Source of the DNA: Burkholderiales bacterium
Lineage (GTDB): Bacteria; Pseudomonadota; Gammaproteobacteria; Burkholderiales; Burkholderiaceae
NCBI GenBank assembly: GCA_021287185.1
Contig: JAJTAZ010000022.1
Coordinates: 62,001 to 126,000 of the forward strand
Direction of reading: 5' to 3'
Length of the DNA stretch: 64,000 bases
Part shown: positions 44,988 through 54,340 of the stretch, in pieces
Layout: each line of letters begins with the position of its first letter
Position numbering within the stretch: position 1 is the first letter of the stretch
Notes under the pieces: generated by a model
What the model was told of the DNA's origin: nothing
Databases searched by the model: none
Seen by the model: only the letters and a program-made list of their open reading frames with translations
Position numbers and translations under genes: made by a program

Positions 44988-44999
44988 GGATAAATCCTT

Positions 45000-46127
45000 T
45001 TAAGCAACACGTGTGACTTTCCACAACCACAGCATCGCAATCATTAAAAACAATAATATGGGGGTCACCGCCACCACGAAAGGCGAATAACTGAGTAAAG
45101 GCCCTAAAAACTGCACCATAGAATTCATGATAAAGAACAACAAACCCAAGAAAATTCCCGTCATCACACGCACCCCTACCCCACCTTTACGTGTTTGCAT
45201 GAAAGCAAACGGCAGAGCCAACAGCAGCATCACCACAATACTCAAGGGGTAAAACAATTTTTGCCAAAAACCCAATTCAAATTCTCGTGAGCGCTGCCCC
45301 GTTTCTTGAGCATTTTGAATGCGTTCACGCAATTGCATCAGTGGCAAAGACACATACGATGCACCTCGAAAACGCACTTTTTCTAAAGTATAATCACCCA
45401 AATCCACAGTCTGCTGTGGTAGTACCTGCTCAGTCTGCCCCGTAACCACCCCAGTTGGATTGATGACCAATTGGATTTGATGCACATCTGACAACGTCCA
45501 AACCCCTGCCTTTTCAGTTTCCATCGCGCTTTGTGCAACCGTAAGGGTTTTCAGCGCAAACTCTGGGGTCAACTCGTACAAACGCACATCCTTGAGCGTA
45601 TCCCCCTTGACAATGGTGCGCACATTAATCATACGCGCATCGCCATTGGGTAAATTTTGTCGCCCCCAAAAACCGCCTGTGTTACTAAAATACTGATCGG
45701 TTTGTAAGGCAACGCTTTTCATACTGCGCGCTGTTTCATCCGCTTTGGCAACACCGACTTCACCCAAAAATGCGACCGACAACGCCAGCAATGCACCCAA
45801 GCTGCTGACCATCGCCACCATTTGACGAACGCTCAGACCTGATGCGCGCCAAACAATCAATTCTGAGCGCGCCGCCATATTTGATAATGCCAACACCCCG
45901 CCAATCAGCGTACAAATTGGCAACAGGCGATACATATAATCAGGTGTGCGCAACAGCGTTACACCGATTAACGTGGCCAGCGTATAATCTTTTTGACCCA
46001 CCGAACGCGCTTCATTTAAGCCATCCATGGTCACCAAGACCAGAAAAAACCCCAGCAATACTGCGCCAATTGACAACAGCATCTCTTTATAAAAAGTACG
46101 TACCACCAAACTGCGTATCCAGTCCAT
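45000..46127 (-). CDS. lptG: LPS export ABC transporter permease LptG
   Basis: An inner-membrane half of LptB2FG, which extracts lipopolysaccharide and pushes it to the LptC-A bridge. It has 375 residues. N-terminal membrane segments include FYKEMLLSIGAVLLGFFLVLVTMDGL and YRLLPICTLIGGVLALSNMAARSELIVWRASGLS, where the coupling helix lies. A periplasmic jellyroll runs from about 140 to 265 and three C-terminal helices follow. The YjgP/YjgQ family motif is clear. It follows lptF by 12 bp in the standard order. Confidence 0.95.
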   Translation of the reverse strand: MDWIRSLVVRTFYKEMLLSIGAVLLGFFLVLVTMDGLNEARSVGQKDYTLATLIGVTLLRTPDYMYRLLPICTLIGGVLALSNMAARSELIVWRASGLSVRQMVAMVSSLGALLALSVAFLGEVGVAKADETARSMKSVALQTDQYFSNTGGFWGRQNLPNGDARMINVRTIVKGDTLKDVRLYELTPEFALKTLTVAQSAMETEKAGVWTLSDVHQIQLVINPTGVVTGQTEQVLPQQTVDLGDYTLEKVRFRGASYVSLPLMQLRERIQNAQETGQRSREFELGFWQKLFYPLSIVVMLLLALPFAFMQTRKGGVGVRVMTGIFLGLLFFIMNSMVQFLGPLLSYSPFVVAVTPILLFLMIAMLWLWKVTRVA

Positions 46128-46139
46128 ACCACCTCAAAT

Positions 46140-47258
46140 TCACACCCGTTTGAACGGCCACAGCGCGCTCAAACTTACATTAGAAAAACGCCAAGCATGG
46201 TTGCGATACCACAATGCCAAACCGCTGAGCAAGAAAAAACCACCATGAATCATCGCAAACGCCCACCATGTGCGCAATTGACCCCGCGCAATTGCACTTT
46301 CGCCCATCTTGATGAAATTAAGGTAAATCATCAACAGAGCCACGCCCATTAGAATGCCCCACGTTTTATTCGAACGTGGACGCGCATACCCCAGTACCAC
46401 CGCAAAAATCGCCATCGGCACAATCATCCACGCATCCGAAATGCGGCGATAGAGTTCTGCCCGTGCTTCGCGGGTTTTTGTATCCAATAAAGTCAAAGTT
46501 GGCAACTGATCCACAGGGGTTTCTTTGAATTGGCGCGCTTCCATATTCGCCACATCGGTCAAAGAAACGCCATATTGCCCAAAGTGCATGCTGCTAATTT
46601 GCTGTTTGCTGGCATCGATTAAATATTGGCGACCATTTTCTAAAATTAAAAACAATCTCCCATCATCAGACACCTTGGCATACGCCGAATCAGCCGTCAC
46701 AACCAAACGCTTATCGGGACGATTTTGGCTAATAAAAACCTGCTCAAACGCAGGCAAAGTTCCTGTTTTAACTTTTTGCACAAATACCGTTCGTGCACCG
46801 TCTTTGGTGGTTTGAAAAGAACCATCTTTGATTAAATTCAACTGCGATGCCACGTTATTTTTTTGATACGCCGCCAATTTATGGTTGGCCCAAGGCACCA
46901 ATACCAGACTCATAAAAATCAAAAACACCACCATGGGCAACACCAACATCCAAACGGGTTTGAACAACGCCCATGAACCAATGCCTGAGGATTGCCAGAC
47001 CACCATCTCCGAGTCCTTGTACAGGCGCGCCACCGTACTGGTGATGGCAATGACCACCGTTGCCACCATAATCAGTGGAAAATATTGCAAAGACATCACT
47101 AGCAAATATTTCAGTAGGACATCCAATGCAATGGAACCCTCATTGACATCGCCGAGCGCACGCACCAAAAAAAACACCGTTATAATCGTGAACAGTGTGA
47201 AAAATAACACCGCGGTTAGCGTTATTTTTTCGCGCAAAATAGAGCGTTCAAATATCAT
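46140..47258 (-). CDS. lptF: LPS export ABC transporter permease LptF
   Basis: The partner permease of LptG, 372 residues. The N-terminal MIFERSILREKITLTAVLFFTLFTIITVFFLVRALG and the coupling segment TVARLYKDSEMVVWQSSGIG are typical. A periplasmic beta-jellyroll domain (about 125-265) and three C-terminal helices follow. It is divergent from pepA with a 138-bp gap; a TATAAT occurs there on the plus strand at 47331-47336, but its -35 is weak. First gene of the run lptF-lptG-cysB-like-phoH-amine oxidase-ybeY-zapE. Confidence 0.95.
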   Translation of the reverse strand: MIFERSILREKITLTAVLFFTLFTIITVFFLVRALGDVNEGSIALDVLLKYLLVMSLQYFPLIMVATVVIAITSTVARLYKDSEMVVWQSSGIGSWALFKPVWMLVLPMVVFLIFMSLVLVPWANHKLAAYQKNNVASQLNLIKDGSFQTTKDGARTVFVQKVKTGTLPAFEQVFISQNRPDKRLVVTADSAYAKVSDDGRLFLILENGRQYLIDASKQQISSMHFGQYGVSLTDVANMEARQFKETPVDQLPTLTLLDTKTREARAELYRRISDAWMIVPMAIFAVVLGYARPRSNKTWGILMGVALLMIYLNFIKMGESAIARGQLRTWWAFAMIHGGFFLLSGLALWYRNHAWRFSNVSLSALWPFKRV

Positions 47259-47396
47259 ACCCAGCCCAGCAATCTCTTCAGAGCGTCACTTTCACATTCA
47301 ACACAAACACACATCAATGGTGCGATTGGTTATAATGCGAAGCAAACACTAAATAAACTTTGGTTATAAAAAATCACATTCTACAGGAAAACAACC

Positions 47397-48908
47397 ATGC
47401 AATTTCAACTCAAAGCCGCAACACCACTCAAAGGTAACAAAAAACAATTGGCCTACGCCTTTATCGTCGCGTGTCAGAACGAACAATCGCAGGCAATTAT
47501 TGATGATGCAACCCGTTTGGTATTACCACAATTGGTACAAAACACCCTGCGCATTGCCATCGATACCGACCATTTCAATGCAACAGCCAAACAGCAAATC
47601 AGCGTGATTGATGAGGATGCACACACCCAATTCATCGTGGTGGGCACGGGCAAAAAATCCGCCAAAACCGCCAAAATGGCGGCACAAGAAATCACCACGT
47701 ATTGCCAACAATACGAAATCAAACAAGCATCGGTGTTCATCGATAGCAACTTGGACGATGATTATGCTCTGAATCAATTTATTTTGAGCGCGGCTGACTG
47801 CGCATACACCTTTGAATGTCCAAGCGGTATGAACACAGGCGAGCTTGCCAAAAACAACGCAAAGAAAGCCTCACAATCGGCCAAACGCACACTCACGTTA
47901 TTGACCCACGAAACCCCTAAGGCAGCTCAAAAACAGCAAGTGACTCAGGCGATTGCAATTGCGCAGGGCGTGGCTTTGACCAAACAACTTGGCAACTTAC
48001 CCGCAAACTACGCCACACCCACACATTTGGGCGATGTAGCAAAAAAACTAGGCAAAGACCATGGCTTTAAAGTGCAGGTATTGGAGCGCAAACAAATCGC
48101 CGCTCTGAAGATGAATTCATTTTTGTCTGTGGCAAAAGGCTCAACCGAACCACCGCGCTTTATCATTATCGAATACAAAGGCGCAGGCGCAAAAGAAGCC
48201 CCCACTGTATTGGTTGGCAAAGGCATCACTTTTGACTCGGGCGGAATTTCGCTCAAACCTGGCTTGGGTATGGACGAAATGAAATATGACATGTGCGGTG
48301 CGGCTTCGGTGCTCGGTACATTTAAAACTTTGGGCGAACTCAAACCAAAAATCAATGTGGTGGGTTTGATTGCCACGTGTGAAAACATGCCTGCAGGCAA
48401 TGCCAACAAACCTGGCGACGTCGTCACTTCCATGGCGGGTATCACGATTGAGGTACTCAACACCGATGCCGAAGGTCGCTTGATTTTATGCGATGCCTTG
48501 ACTTACGCCGAACGTTATAAACCTTCAGCAGTTGTCGATATGGCAACCCTCACTGGTGCGTGTGTGGTTGCATTGGGTCACCACCACTCAGGTTTATTTG
48601 CCAATAATGATGTCTTGGCCGACGACATCCAAGCAGCGGGTCAAGTACAAAACGACACCGCATGGCGCATGCCTTTGGATACTGAATACAGCGAGCAACT
48701 CAAATCCAACTTTGCGGATTTGGCAAATATTGGTGGCATGCCTGCGGGTAGTGTCACTGCCGCCTGCTTCTTATCAAAATTTGCCGAGAAATACCCATGG
48801 GCGCACATTGATATTGCAGGGACAGCATGGAAATCAGGCGCGAATAAGGGCGCGACAGGACGACCTGTACCACTATTGAGTCAATTTTTACTCAATCGTG
48901 CGAAGTAA
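47397..48908 (+). CDS. pepA: Leucyl aminopeptidase (PepA, M17 family)
   Basis: A hexameric two-metal aminopeptidase that trims peptides in the cytosol, 503 residues. The C-terminal catalytic domain has [19 protein letters not shown] with metal and catalytic Lys, [13 protein letters not shown], and the signature [14 protein letters not shown]. The N-terminal domain (1-180) is the DNA-binding part in E. coli PepA, where the protein also helps pyrimidine control of carAB and Xer recombination. A regulatory role at the carA leader in this window is a possibility only. It fits with the Dpp importer as the peptide-use pathway. Confidence 0.97.
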   Translation: MQFQLKAATPLKGNKKQLAYAFIVACQNEQSQAIIDDATRLVLPQLVQNTLRIAIDTDHFNATAKQQISVIDEDAHTQFIVVGTGKKSAKTAKMAAQEITTYCQQYEIKQASVFIDSNLDDDYALNQFILSAADCAYTFECPSGMNTGELAKNNAKKASQSAKRTLTLLTHETPKAAQKQQVTQAIAIAQGVALTKQLGNLPANYATPTHLGDVAKKLGKDHGFKVQVLERKQIAALKMNSFLSVAKGSTEPPRFIIIEYKGAGAKEAPTVLVGKGITFDSGGISLKPGLGMDEMKYDMCGAASVLGTFKTLGELKPKINVVGLIATCENMPAGNANKPGDVVTSMAGITIEVLNTDAEGRLILCDALTYAERYKPSAVVDMATLTGACVVALGHHHSGLFANNDVLADDIQAAGQVQNDTAWRMPLDTEYSEQLKSNFADLANIGGMPAGSVTAACFLSKFAEKYPWAHIDIAGTAWKSGANKGATGRPVPLLSQFLLNRAK

Positions 48909-49025
48909 AGTCCAACCGTTGCAAATATTTTTTAAGAAGCAATCCATCAGGAGTATCCAATTAAATTCTGTTGGGTTGCAACCCCGTATTTGCAATCACT
49001 GCATGTGACAAAAAGTTAAACCACC

Positions 49026-49457
49026 ATGACCCAAATCGATTTTTTCTCCAACGCCCCCAATCGCATTGAATACGTGGCACGGCTGCTTCAAAAAGTGCAA
49101 CAACGCGGGCAAACAGCAGTGGTTTATGGTGATGCGCCCACTTTACAATCGCTCAGCACATCATTGTGGCAAGCCAGCGGTTTTTTGGCGCATGAAATCA
49201 TTCTTGAGCCCATTGATGATTTGCCCAATATTGCGCCATTTATCCTGACGGCGCAACCGCATGCGCACTTTCCGCACCATGAAGTCTTGGTGAATTTATC
49301 GGATGAGCAACCTGCTTTTTTCGCGCAATTTGAACGTTTAATTGAAGTCGTGCCCAATGAAGATACACCCAAGCAAATGGCACGCGAGCGTTGGCAAAAT
49401 TACAAACGCACGGGATATGCGATAAAACACCATGACATCTCAGCGATGAAAAAATAG
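49026..49457 (+). CDS. holC: DNA polymerase III chi subunit
   Basis: A clamp-loader accessory protein linking psi and single-stranded DNA-binding protein. The 143-residue protein fits the family: MTQIDFFSNAPNRIEYVARLLQKV, VVYGDAPTLQSLSTSLWQASGFLAHEI, VLVNLSDEQPAFFAQFERLIEVV and RERWQNYKRTGYAIKHHDI. The order pepA-holC is conserved across proteobacteria. Confidence 0.93.
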   Translation: MTQIDFFSNAPNRIEYVARLLQKVQQRGQTAVVYGDAPTLQSLSTSLWQASGFLAHEIILEPIDDLPNIAPFILTAQPHAHFPHHEVLVNLSDEQPAFFAQFERLIEVVPNEDTPKQMARERWQNYKRTGYAIKHHDISAMKK

Positions 49458-49464
49458 TGCGGTT

Positions 49465-49490
49465 ACAATGTGGCAGCATTGTCACTTTTT
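49465..49490 (+). terminator. Probable holC terminator
   Basis: ACAATG / CATTGT with a 6-base loop, then CACTTTTT, starting 8 bp after the holC stop. The stem is short and not GC-rich, so efficiency is uncertain. Confidence 0.5.
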
Positions 49491-49531
49491 GGCAATGTGT
49501 TCATTCGGTAATTTTTTGAAAGGAATCCATT

Positions 49532-49738
49532 ATGAGCATCGTTAAAGTTATTGAAGTCATTGCTTCATCCCCCACCAGCATCGAAGATGCAATTCAAGGT
49601 GCTGTAACTGAGGTTTCAAAATCCATACGCAATATTGACTCCGTTTACGTACAAGACATTAAAGCCCACGTCAAAGATGGTAAAGTCTCCTCGTACGGTG
49701 CAATTTGCAAAATTTCTTTCCGTGTTGACGCAGACTAA
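49532..49738 (+). CDS. Dodecin-family protein
   Basis: A 68-residue protein of the dodecin fold, which forms hollow dodecamers that store flavins in other organisms. The pattern KVIEVIASSPTSIEDAIQGAVTEVSKSIRNIDSVYVQDIKAHVKDGK and the end KISFRVD fit. No Trp is present: the position of the flavin-stacking Trp is occupied by the SVYVQ segment. It belongs to a common Trp-less variant whose ligand is less clear. AAAGGAA precedes the ATG, and a terminator follows. Confidence 0.9.
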   Translation: MSIVKVIEVIASSPTSIEDAIQGAVTEVSKSIRNIDSVYVQDIKAHVKDGKVSSYGAICKISFRVDAD

Positions 49739-49761
49739 TACAAAGCGCATTTTATAAAAAT

Positions 49762-49787
49762 AAAAAGCGTGCTGAGGCACGCTTTTT
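49762..49787. terminator. Bidirectional intrinsic terminator
   Basis: AAAAAGCGTGC / GCACGCTTTTT form an 11-bp stem with loop TGAG. It lies between the convergent dodecin gene and the ABC ATPase gene. Confidence 0.88.
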
Positions 49788-49817
49788 GTTTGATCAATCA
49801 ATTTTCAATTCATTCGA

Positions 49818-50591
49818 TTATTTCAAATTACCTGACAAAAATTGTTGCAAACGCTCACATTGTGGATTTACCAAAACTTGTTTCGGATCGCCCTGCTCTT
49901 CAATCACACCTTTGTGCAAAAAAATCACATGATTGGACACCTCACGCGCAAAACCCATTTCGTGCGTGACCACCACCATGGTACGACCTTCCTCTGCCAG
50001 CGCACGCATGACCTTGAGCACCTCACCGACCAATTCTGGATCCAACGCTGATGTCGGCTCATCGAACAAAATCACTTCTGGCTCCATCGCCAAAGCGCGC
50101 GCAATCGCCACCCGCTGTTGTTGCCCGCCCGACATCGCCGAAGGAAATTTATCTTCTGCACCTTGCAAACCGACTTTATCTAAATATTTACGAGCACGTT
50201 CAACTGCTTCGGCTTTGCTCAAACCCAACACCCGAATCGGGGCTTCAATCAAATTCTCCAGCACCGTCATGTGTTGCCACAAATTAAAGTGCTGAAACAC
50301 CATGCACAAGCGACTGCGAAAATGCTGTAATTGCTTGCTGTCACTGGCCACCAGCTCACCTGTCTTGCTCGGTTTGAGATCAAGCAATTCACCATTGAGT
50401 GCAATGGTGCCTTGATTGGGCTTTTCCAGCATATTGATACAGCGCAAAAACGTGCTCTTGCCTGAACCTGATGAGCCGATAATGCTGATGACATCACCTG
50501 CGTTCGCAGTGAGTGATACACCACGCAGAACGACATTGTCCCCATAACTTTTATGAATATCACTGACTTTGAGTTTTTCTTTTTGTTCCAT
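49818..50591 (-). CDS. aotP: Basic amino acid ABC transporter ATP-binding protein (AotP/HisP-like)
   Basis: The ATPase of a polar amino acid importer, 257 residues from the ATG at 50591 behind GAGG. It has Walker [22 protein letters not shown]-loop [22 protein letters not shown], signature [20 protein letters not shown], Walker [15 protein letters not shown] and the H-loop [13 protein letters not shown]. The loop between strands ([21 protein letters not shown]) is the HisP/AotP type. It is last in a J-Q-M-O-P order that equals the arginine/ornithine system of P. aeruginosa. Histidine and lysine are possible substrates too. Confidence 0.93.
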   Translation of the reverse strand: MEQKEKLKVSDIHKSYGDNVVLRGVSLTANAGDVISIIGSSGSGKSTFLRCINMLEKPNQGTIALNGELLDLKPSKTGELVASDSKQLQHFRSRLCMVFQHFNLWQHMTVLENLIEAPIRVLGLSKAEAVERARKYLDKVGLQGAEDKFPSAMSGGQQQRVAIARALAMEPEVILFDEPTSALDPELVGEVLKVMRALAEEGRTMVVVTHEMGFAREVSNHVIFLHKGVIEEQGDPKQVLVNPQCERLQQFLSGNLK

Positions 50592-50618
50592 TGAATGCCT
50601 CATGTTATCGTTGTTGGT

Positions 50619-51755
50619 TTAAGGACCGAGGGTTTCACCCAGTCCCAAATCTTTTTCTCCTGACACGCTGACCAAGGTTGCCCCTTGCTGAGCGTAGCGC
50701 ACGTGGTGACACGCAAATACAAAGCCATCAATCGGACTGCGCACATCCGTACTGATTTGATGAATTGGGTCAATAATCTGAGCCAGTATCTGACCTTGCT
50801 GCACAGTCTCACCTGCTTGGATTACGAAAACCACCACCCCTGCACTGGGCGCAGTAACATACTGCACACCCGCAAGTGGATGTGGTTTGCGAATCAATTC
50901 AGGCAAGGCGGGCAATGTGTTTGTCTCCAGCGACACATCACCCAAATGCGCCAAATACTGTACCATGGCTTGTGCGTCGTCTTGCGCCAGTTCGTGTTGT
51001 AAATCCATTTGTCCACGCAATTCCACCGTCGCACTACAACATGCACAAGGGATATTTGCCTGTGGAAATGCGCGCGCCAAACGCAGCCAAGGTGTGGACA
51101 AAAATTCATCAAATGCTTTCGAGCCTGAGTCTTCGGAAACGATTTGGCACTCACTGCGCAACAATCGCGCCAAAGGCTCCACCGTTGACCACAATTGCGG
51201 CAAGGTGTAGCAGTGCATCACAGCATATTCATCACAATGCAAATCGAGCACCACATCGGCATCAAAAGCCAACCCTACCAAAATATGCTGCAAGGTATCC
51301 ACTTGGGTTTGTGGTTGATATGCTGCAATCACTTCACGCATCACTGCGCGAATATGGCGTACATTTTCCGCCGCATCCTTGCCCAATTGCTCAGGATGTT
51401 CATTCAAATGGGCAAGGGTTTTACCGTACAAATCAAAATCGGTCAGACGATTAAAATTGCGTCCCGTGAACAAATCAAATCGCCCTGACGGATCGTACAT
51501 CAGCGTTTGCGCCAAACCAATTGGATTACATAAGGGCACCAGCACCACATGCGCCTTTAAACGCCCCTCTTGCTCCAGCTGCTCCAGCATGGGACGCAAA
51601 TGATAAGCAACCAAAGCACCTGGTAATTCATCCGCATGCAAACTGGTTTGAATATAAATTTTACGTCCCGAGTCCTCAGGACCAAAATGCAGTGCTGTGA
51701 CGTATCGCGTCATTCCGAGCGATGCACCGTCCAAGGCATGGTATTCAATCCGCAT
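50619..51755 (-). CDS. aotO: Succinylglutamate desuccinylase/aspartoacylase-family protein (AotO-like)
   Basis: A 378-residue zinc-dependent hydrolase of the AstE/ASPA family. The metal motif IQTSLHADELPGALVAYHL (H-x-x-E) lies near residue 40, VVLDLHCDEYAVMH near 170, and a Glu in ATVELRG near 245. The C-terminal beta part has VTAPSAGVVVFVIQAGETVQQGQILAQIIDP, resembling a barrel or biotinyl-like domain common in these proteins. It lies inside the transporter operon between permease and ATPase. The aot operon of Pseudomonas has a gene of unknown function at this place. It might deacylate an acylated amino acid after uptake (inference). Confidence 0.85.
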   Translation of the reverse strand: MRIEYHALDGASLGMTRYVTALHFGPEDSGRKIYIQTSLHADELPGALVAYHLRPMLEQLEQEGRLKAHVVLVPLCNPIGLAQTLMYDPSGRFDLFTGRNFNRLTDFDLYGKTLAHLNEHPEQLGKDAAENVRHIRAVMREVIAAYQPQTQVDTLQHILVGLAFDADVVLDLHCDEYAVMHCYTLPQLWSTVEPLARLLRSECQIVSEDSGSKAFDEFLSTPWLRLARAFPQANIPCACCSATVELRGQMDLQHELAQDDAQAMVQYLAHLGDVSLETNTLPALPELIRKPHPLAGVQYVTAPSAGVVVFVIQAGETVQQGQILAQIIDPIHQISTDVRSPIDGFVFACHHVRYAQQGATLVSVSGEKDLGLGETLGP

Positions 51756-51765
51756 AATCCATTCC

Positions 51766-52476
51766 TCAATGCGCGCGTGGTTTTAGATGCGCCAAATACT
51801 TGCGTTCCAAAACTTTAAAGACTTGCACCAACACAAAAGTAATCACCAAATACAAAACCGCTGCAGGCACATAAGCGATGAAAGGCTGATAATTCGTGCT
51901 GTCAAAACGATGCGCTTGCCCCGTAATTTCGTACAAAGTGAAACTCGATGCCAATGCTGTGGCTTGCACCATCAAAATCACCTCGTTGCTGTAAGCAGGC
52001 AAAGCACGGCGCAAACTCGATGGCAAAATAATATGACGCATGACCTGCGATGGGTTCATACCATACGCACGCCCTGCCTCAACCTCACCATTTTCAGTAT
52101 TGCGAATCGCCCCAGACAAAATAATGGTGGTGTACGCAGCAGTATTGAACACCAAGCCCAAAAGTACCCAAAAATAGCCTTCACGCAAGAAACCAAAACC
52201 AGGCACTTCCATCAAGTTTTGTACCCAATCCATACTGCCCACGCCATCATAAAAAATGTACAACTGCACCAGCAAAGGCGTACCTGTGAAGAAAAATGCA
52301 AACATACGCACCCACTTGGCCGACCAAGTTGTTTTGCGCGAGTGCATCACTGACAAGGGTAAAGCCATCAACCCACCAATCAGCAAAGACACAAACGTCA
52401 AACCCAAAGTCAGTGGTAAACCAGCCAAACATTGCGAAAACGAATCAAGCCACAATTGCAAGGTATCATTATTCAT
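51766..52476 (-). CDS. aotM: Basic amino acid ABC transporter permease (AotM/HisM-like)
   Basis: A permease of 236 residues from the ATG at 52476, which overlaps the end of aotQ by 8 bp. The N-terminal helix after LDSFSQCLAGLPLTLGLTFVSLLIGGLMALPL is typical of HisM. The EAA loop reads AGRAYGMNPSQVMRHIILPSSLRRALPAYSNEVILMVQATALAS, where MVQATAL is the HisM form. FRGTPLLVQLY appears here as FFTGTPLLVQLYIFYDG. The longer frame to 52533 overlaps aotQ deeply and is rejected. Confidence 0.93.
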   Translation of the reverse strand: MNNDTLQLWLDSFSQCLAGLPLTLGLTFVSLLIGGLMALPLSVMHSRKTTWSAKWVRMFAFFFTGTPLLVQLYIFYDGVGSMDWVQNLMEVPGFGFLREGYFWVLLGLVFNTAAYTTIILSGAIRNTENGEVEAGRAYGMNPSQVMRHIILPSSLRRALPAYSNEVILMVQATALASSFTLYEITGQAHRFDSTNYQPFIAYVPAAVLYLVITFVLVQVFKVLERKYLAHLKPRAH

Positions 52477-53173
52477 AGCGCACCTCCACAATGCCCTTGC
52501 GATAAGTTCTGTCCAAATACCTGAACAATGCAATCGAACCGACTGTCAGAAACAAAAATACCACCGCTGACAAAAAATTAAACAGCAATGATCGATGCTC
52601 GACAATGCCCGCCTGTTGCGCCACGCGTACCACATCCTCCAAGCCAATGATGGAGACCACCGCAGTGGCTTTGGACAAAGCCAGCCAATTGTTTTGAATC
52701 CCAGGTAAAGCGAAACGCATCATCAGAGGAAAGGTAATGCGCTTGAACACTTGCCATTTACTCATGCCATAAGCAATCCCCGCTTCCAATTGACCCGATG
52801 GAATGGCCATAATGGCACCACGTATGGTTTCGGTGAAATACGCGCCATAAATCAAAGTCAATACCAAAACGCCCGCAGTGAATGGATTGATGTCAATCTG
52901 TCCGTAACCAAAAAACTCAATCCATTGGTTCAGCCACATTTGAATGCCGTAGAACAGCAGCAACATCCAAACCAATTCAGGTACGCCCCGTAAAATCGAC
53001 GAATACGCCGAAGCCAGCCAACGCACCCAAGCCAAACGCGACAGACGCATTTGCGCCATCACCATGCCCACAATGAATGAGAGCACGAACGATAAAATCG
53101 CCACCATCAGGGTCAAAAACGCCCCATACAACAGACGCGGCAGATATTGTGTAACTAAATTTAAAGTTTCCAT
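52469..53173 (-). CDS. aotQ: Basic amino acid ABC transporter permease (AotQ/HisQ-like)
   Basis: A permease of 234 residues. It has the N-terminal LPRLLYGAFLTLMVAILSFVLSFIVG, the SSILRGVPELVWMLLLFYGIQ motif typical of HisQ (RGVPELV), and the EAA loop AGIAYGMSKWQVFKRITFPLMMRFALPGIQNNWLALSKATAVVSIIGLEDVVR. It is the first permease gene after a terminator-like hairpin that separates it from the binding protein. Confidence 0.94.
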   Translation of the reverse strand: METLNLVTQYLPRLLYGAFLTLMVAILSFVLSFIVGMVMAQMRLSRLAWVRWLASAYSSILRGVPELVWMLLLFYGIQMWLNQWIEFFGYGQIDINPFTAGVLVLTLIYGAYFTETIRGAIMAIPSGQLEAGIAYGMSKWQVFKRITFPLMMRFALPGIQNNWLALSKATAVVSIIGLEDVVRVAQQAGIVEHRSLLFNFLSAVVFLFLTVGSIALFRYLDRTYRKGIVEVRYE

Positions 53174-53242
53174 GAGTGCCCGTGTGATGTCTCTATAAAA
53201 ATAATGAATGAAGCAAGGCGAACCAACTCAAGTTGATAAACA

Positions 53243-53279
53243 AAAACCCCACAGACAGTGACAGCGTATGTGGGGTTTT
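53243..53279 (-). terminator. Hairpin between aotJ and aotQ
   Basis: AAAACCCCACA / TGTGGGGTTTT form an 11-bp stem with a 15-base loop and U tract, 18 bp past the aotJ stop. Like the dppA-dppB hairpin, it should let the binding protein be made in excess over the membrane parts. Confidence 0.8.
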
Positions 53280-53296
53280 ATGTCCATCAAATAAAC

Positions 53297-54127
53297 TTAC
53301 TGACCATAAATGTCAAAGTTGAAGTATTTATCAGCGATGGTTTTGTATTTACCATTGGCACGAATCGCATCAAATGCTTTGTTTAACTTAGCCAACAGTT
53401 CGGTGTCTTCTTTGCGTACCGCAAATCCAGTACCATCACCCAAAATCGCTTTATCCGCTGAACTCGACACATCCGCACCCACTTGGGCAAAGCCTTTGCC
53501 TGTCGGTTTTTTCAAGAAACCATCGGTTACAGTCACACCATCTGCAAAGACCACTTCAACGCGTTTGTTGACCAAATCGTTTTGTGCAGCATCCAAGGTT
53601 TTGTAACGTTTAATCACTGAGTCCTTGAAGTATTTGGTCAAATAAAAATCTTGGCTGGTACCTTGTTGTACCCCAACCATTTTACCTTTCAAACCCTCTG
53701 GTGTGGTTTGCAATGTGCTGCCCTCTTTGGCAACAAATTTGCTTGGTGCTTGCCAAATTTTTTGGGTAAACGCTACTGATTTTTGACGTTCAGCGGTGAT
53801 GTCCATAGAAGAAGCAATCACATCATATTTTTTCGCCAACAAACTTGGAATGATGCCGTCCCAATCTTGGTTTTGGAATGTGCAGGTGGCTTTCAATTCT
53901 TCACACATCGCTTTAGCGATTTCAATGTCAAAACCAGTGATTTCACCCGATGGTGACGTGAATTCAAACGGTGCATAAGAAGCATCCGAACCGAACTTAA
54001 TCGTCAACGGTGCTGCTGCACCACCTGCTGCGGGTGCAGCTGCTGTTTTTTCGGCTTTAGGCGCGCAAGCAGTCAGGCTCAAAGCCACAATCGCCGCACC
54101 AATCCAAGTCAATTGATTCATTTTCAT
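53297..54127 (-). CDS. aotJ: Basic amino acid binding lipoprotein (AotJ/HisJ/ArgT-like)
   Basis: A periplasmic binding protein of the SBP_bac_3 family. From the ATG at 54127 (after GGAGAATTTT) it has 276 residues. The lipoprotein signal ends in ALSLTAC, then an Ala/Pro-rich linker. The mature domain starts with LTIKFGSDASYAPFEFTSPSGEITGFDIEIAKAMCEELKATCTF, including the Arg/Lys/His binder's NQDWDGIIPSLLAKKYDVIASSMDIT and GTGFAVRKED. Most enterobacterial relatives are soluble; lipidation is an inferred difference. Ligand likely Arg, Lys, Orn or His. Confidence 0.93.
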   Translation of the reverse strand: MKMNQLTWIGAAIVALSLTACAPKAEKTAAAPAAGGAAAPLTIKFGSDASYAPFEFTSPSGEITGFDIEIAKAMCEELKATCTFQNQDWDGIIPSLLAKKYDVIASSMDITAERQKSVAFTQKIWQAPSKFVAKEGSTLQTTPEGLKGKMVGVQQGTSQDFYLTKYFKDSVIKRYKTLDAAQNDLVNKRVEVVFADGVTVTDGFLKKPTGKGFAQVGADVSSSADKAILGDGTGFAVRKEDTELLAKLNKAFDAIRANGKYKTIADKYFNFDIYGQ

Positions 54128-54340
54128 AAAATTCTCCATGTGGGTGTTTGTTGTATCAAAACAAAATCATCATAAGCTTAAATGAACTCAACGGCATACA
54201 ACGCCCGTCATCACTCTTGCACGGCACAAGTCTATCACAATTTCTACCCAATTCAATGCTCGAATGGGTGCAAAGTAAATGGACTGATTATGTTTTATTA
54301 AGTGGCACTATTGTCGCCTTGCTGTTGTGAATACACCCAA

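Noticed and set aside
48973..48984. 12-bp palindrome GGGTTGCAACCC before holC
   Set aside because: It has no loop or T run and stands alone, so it is probably chance.
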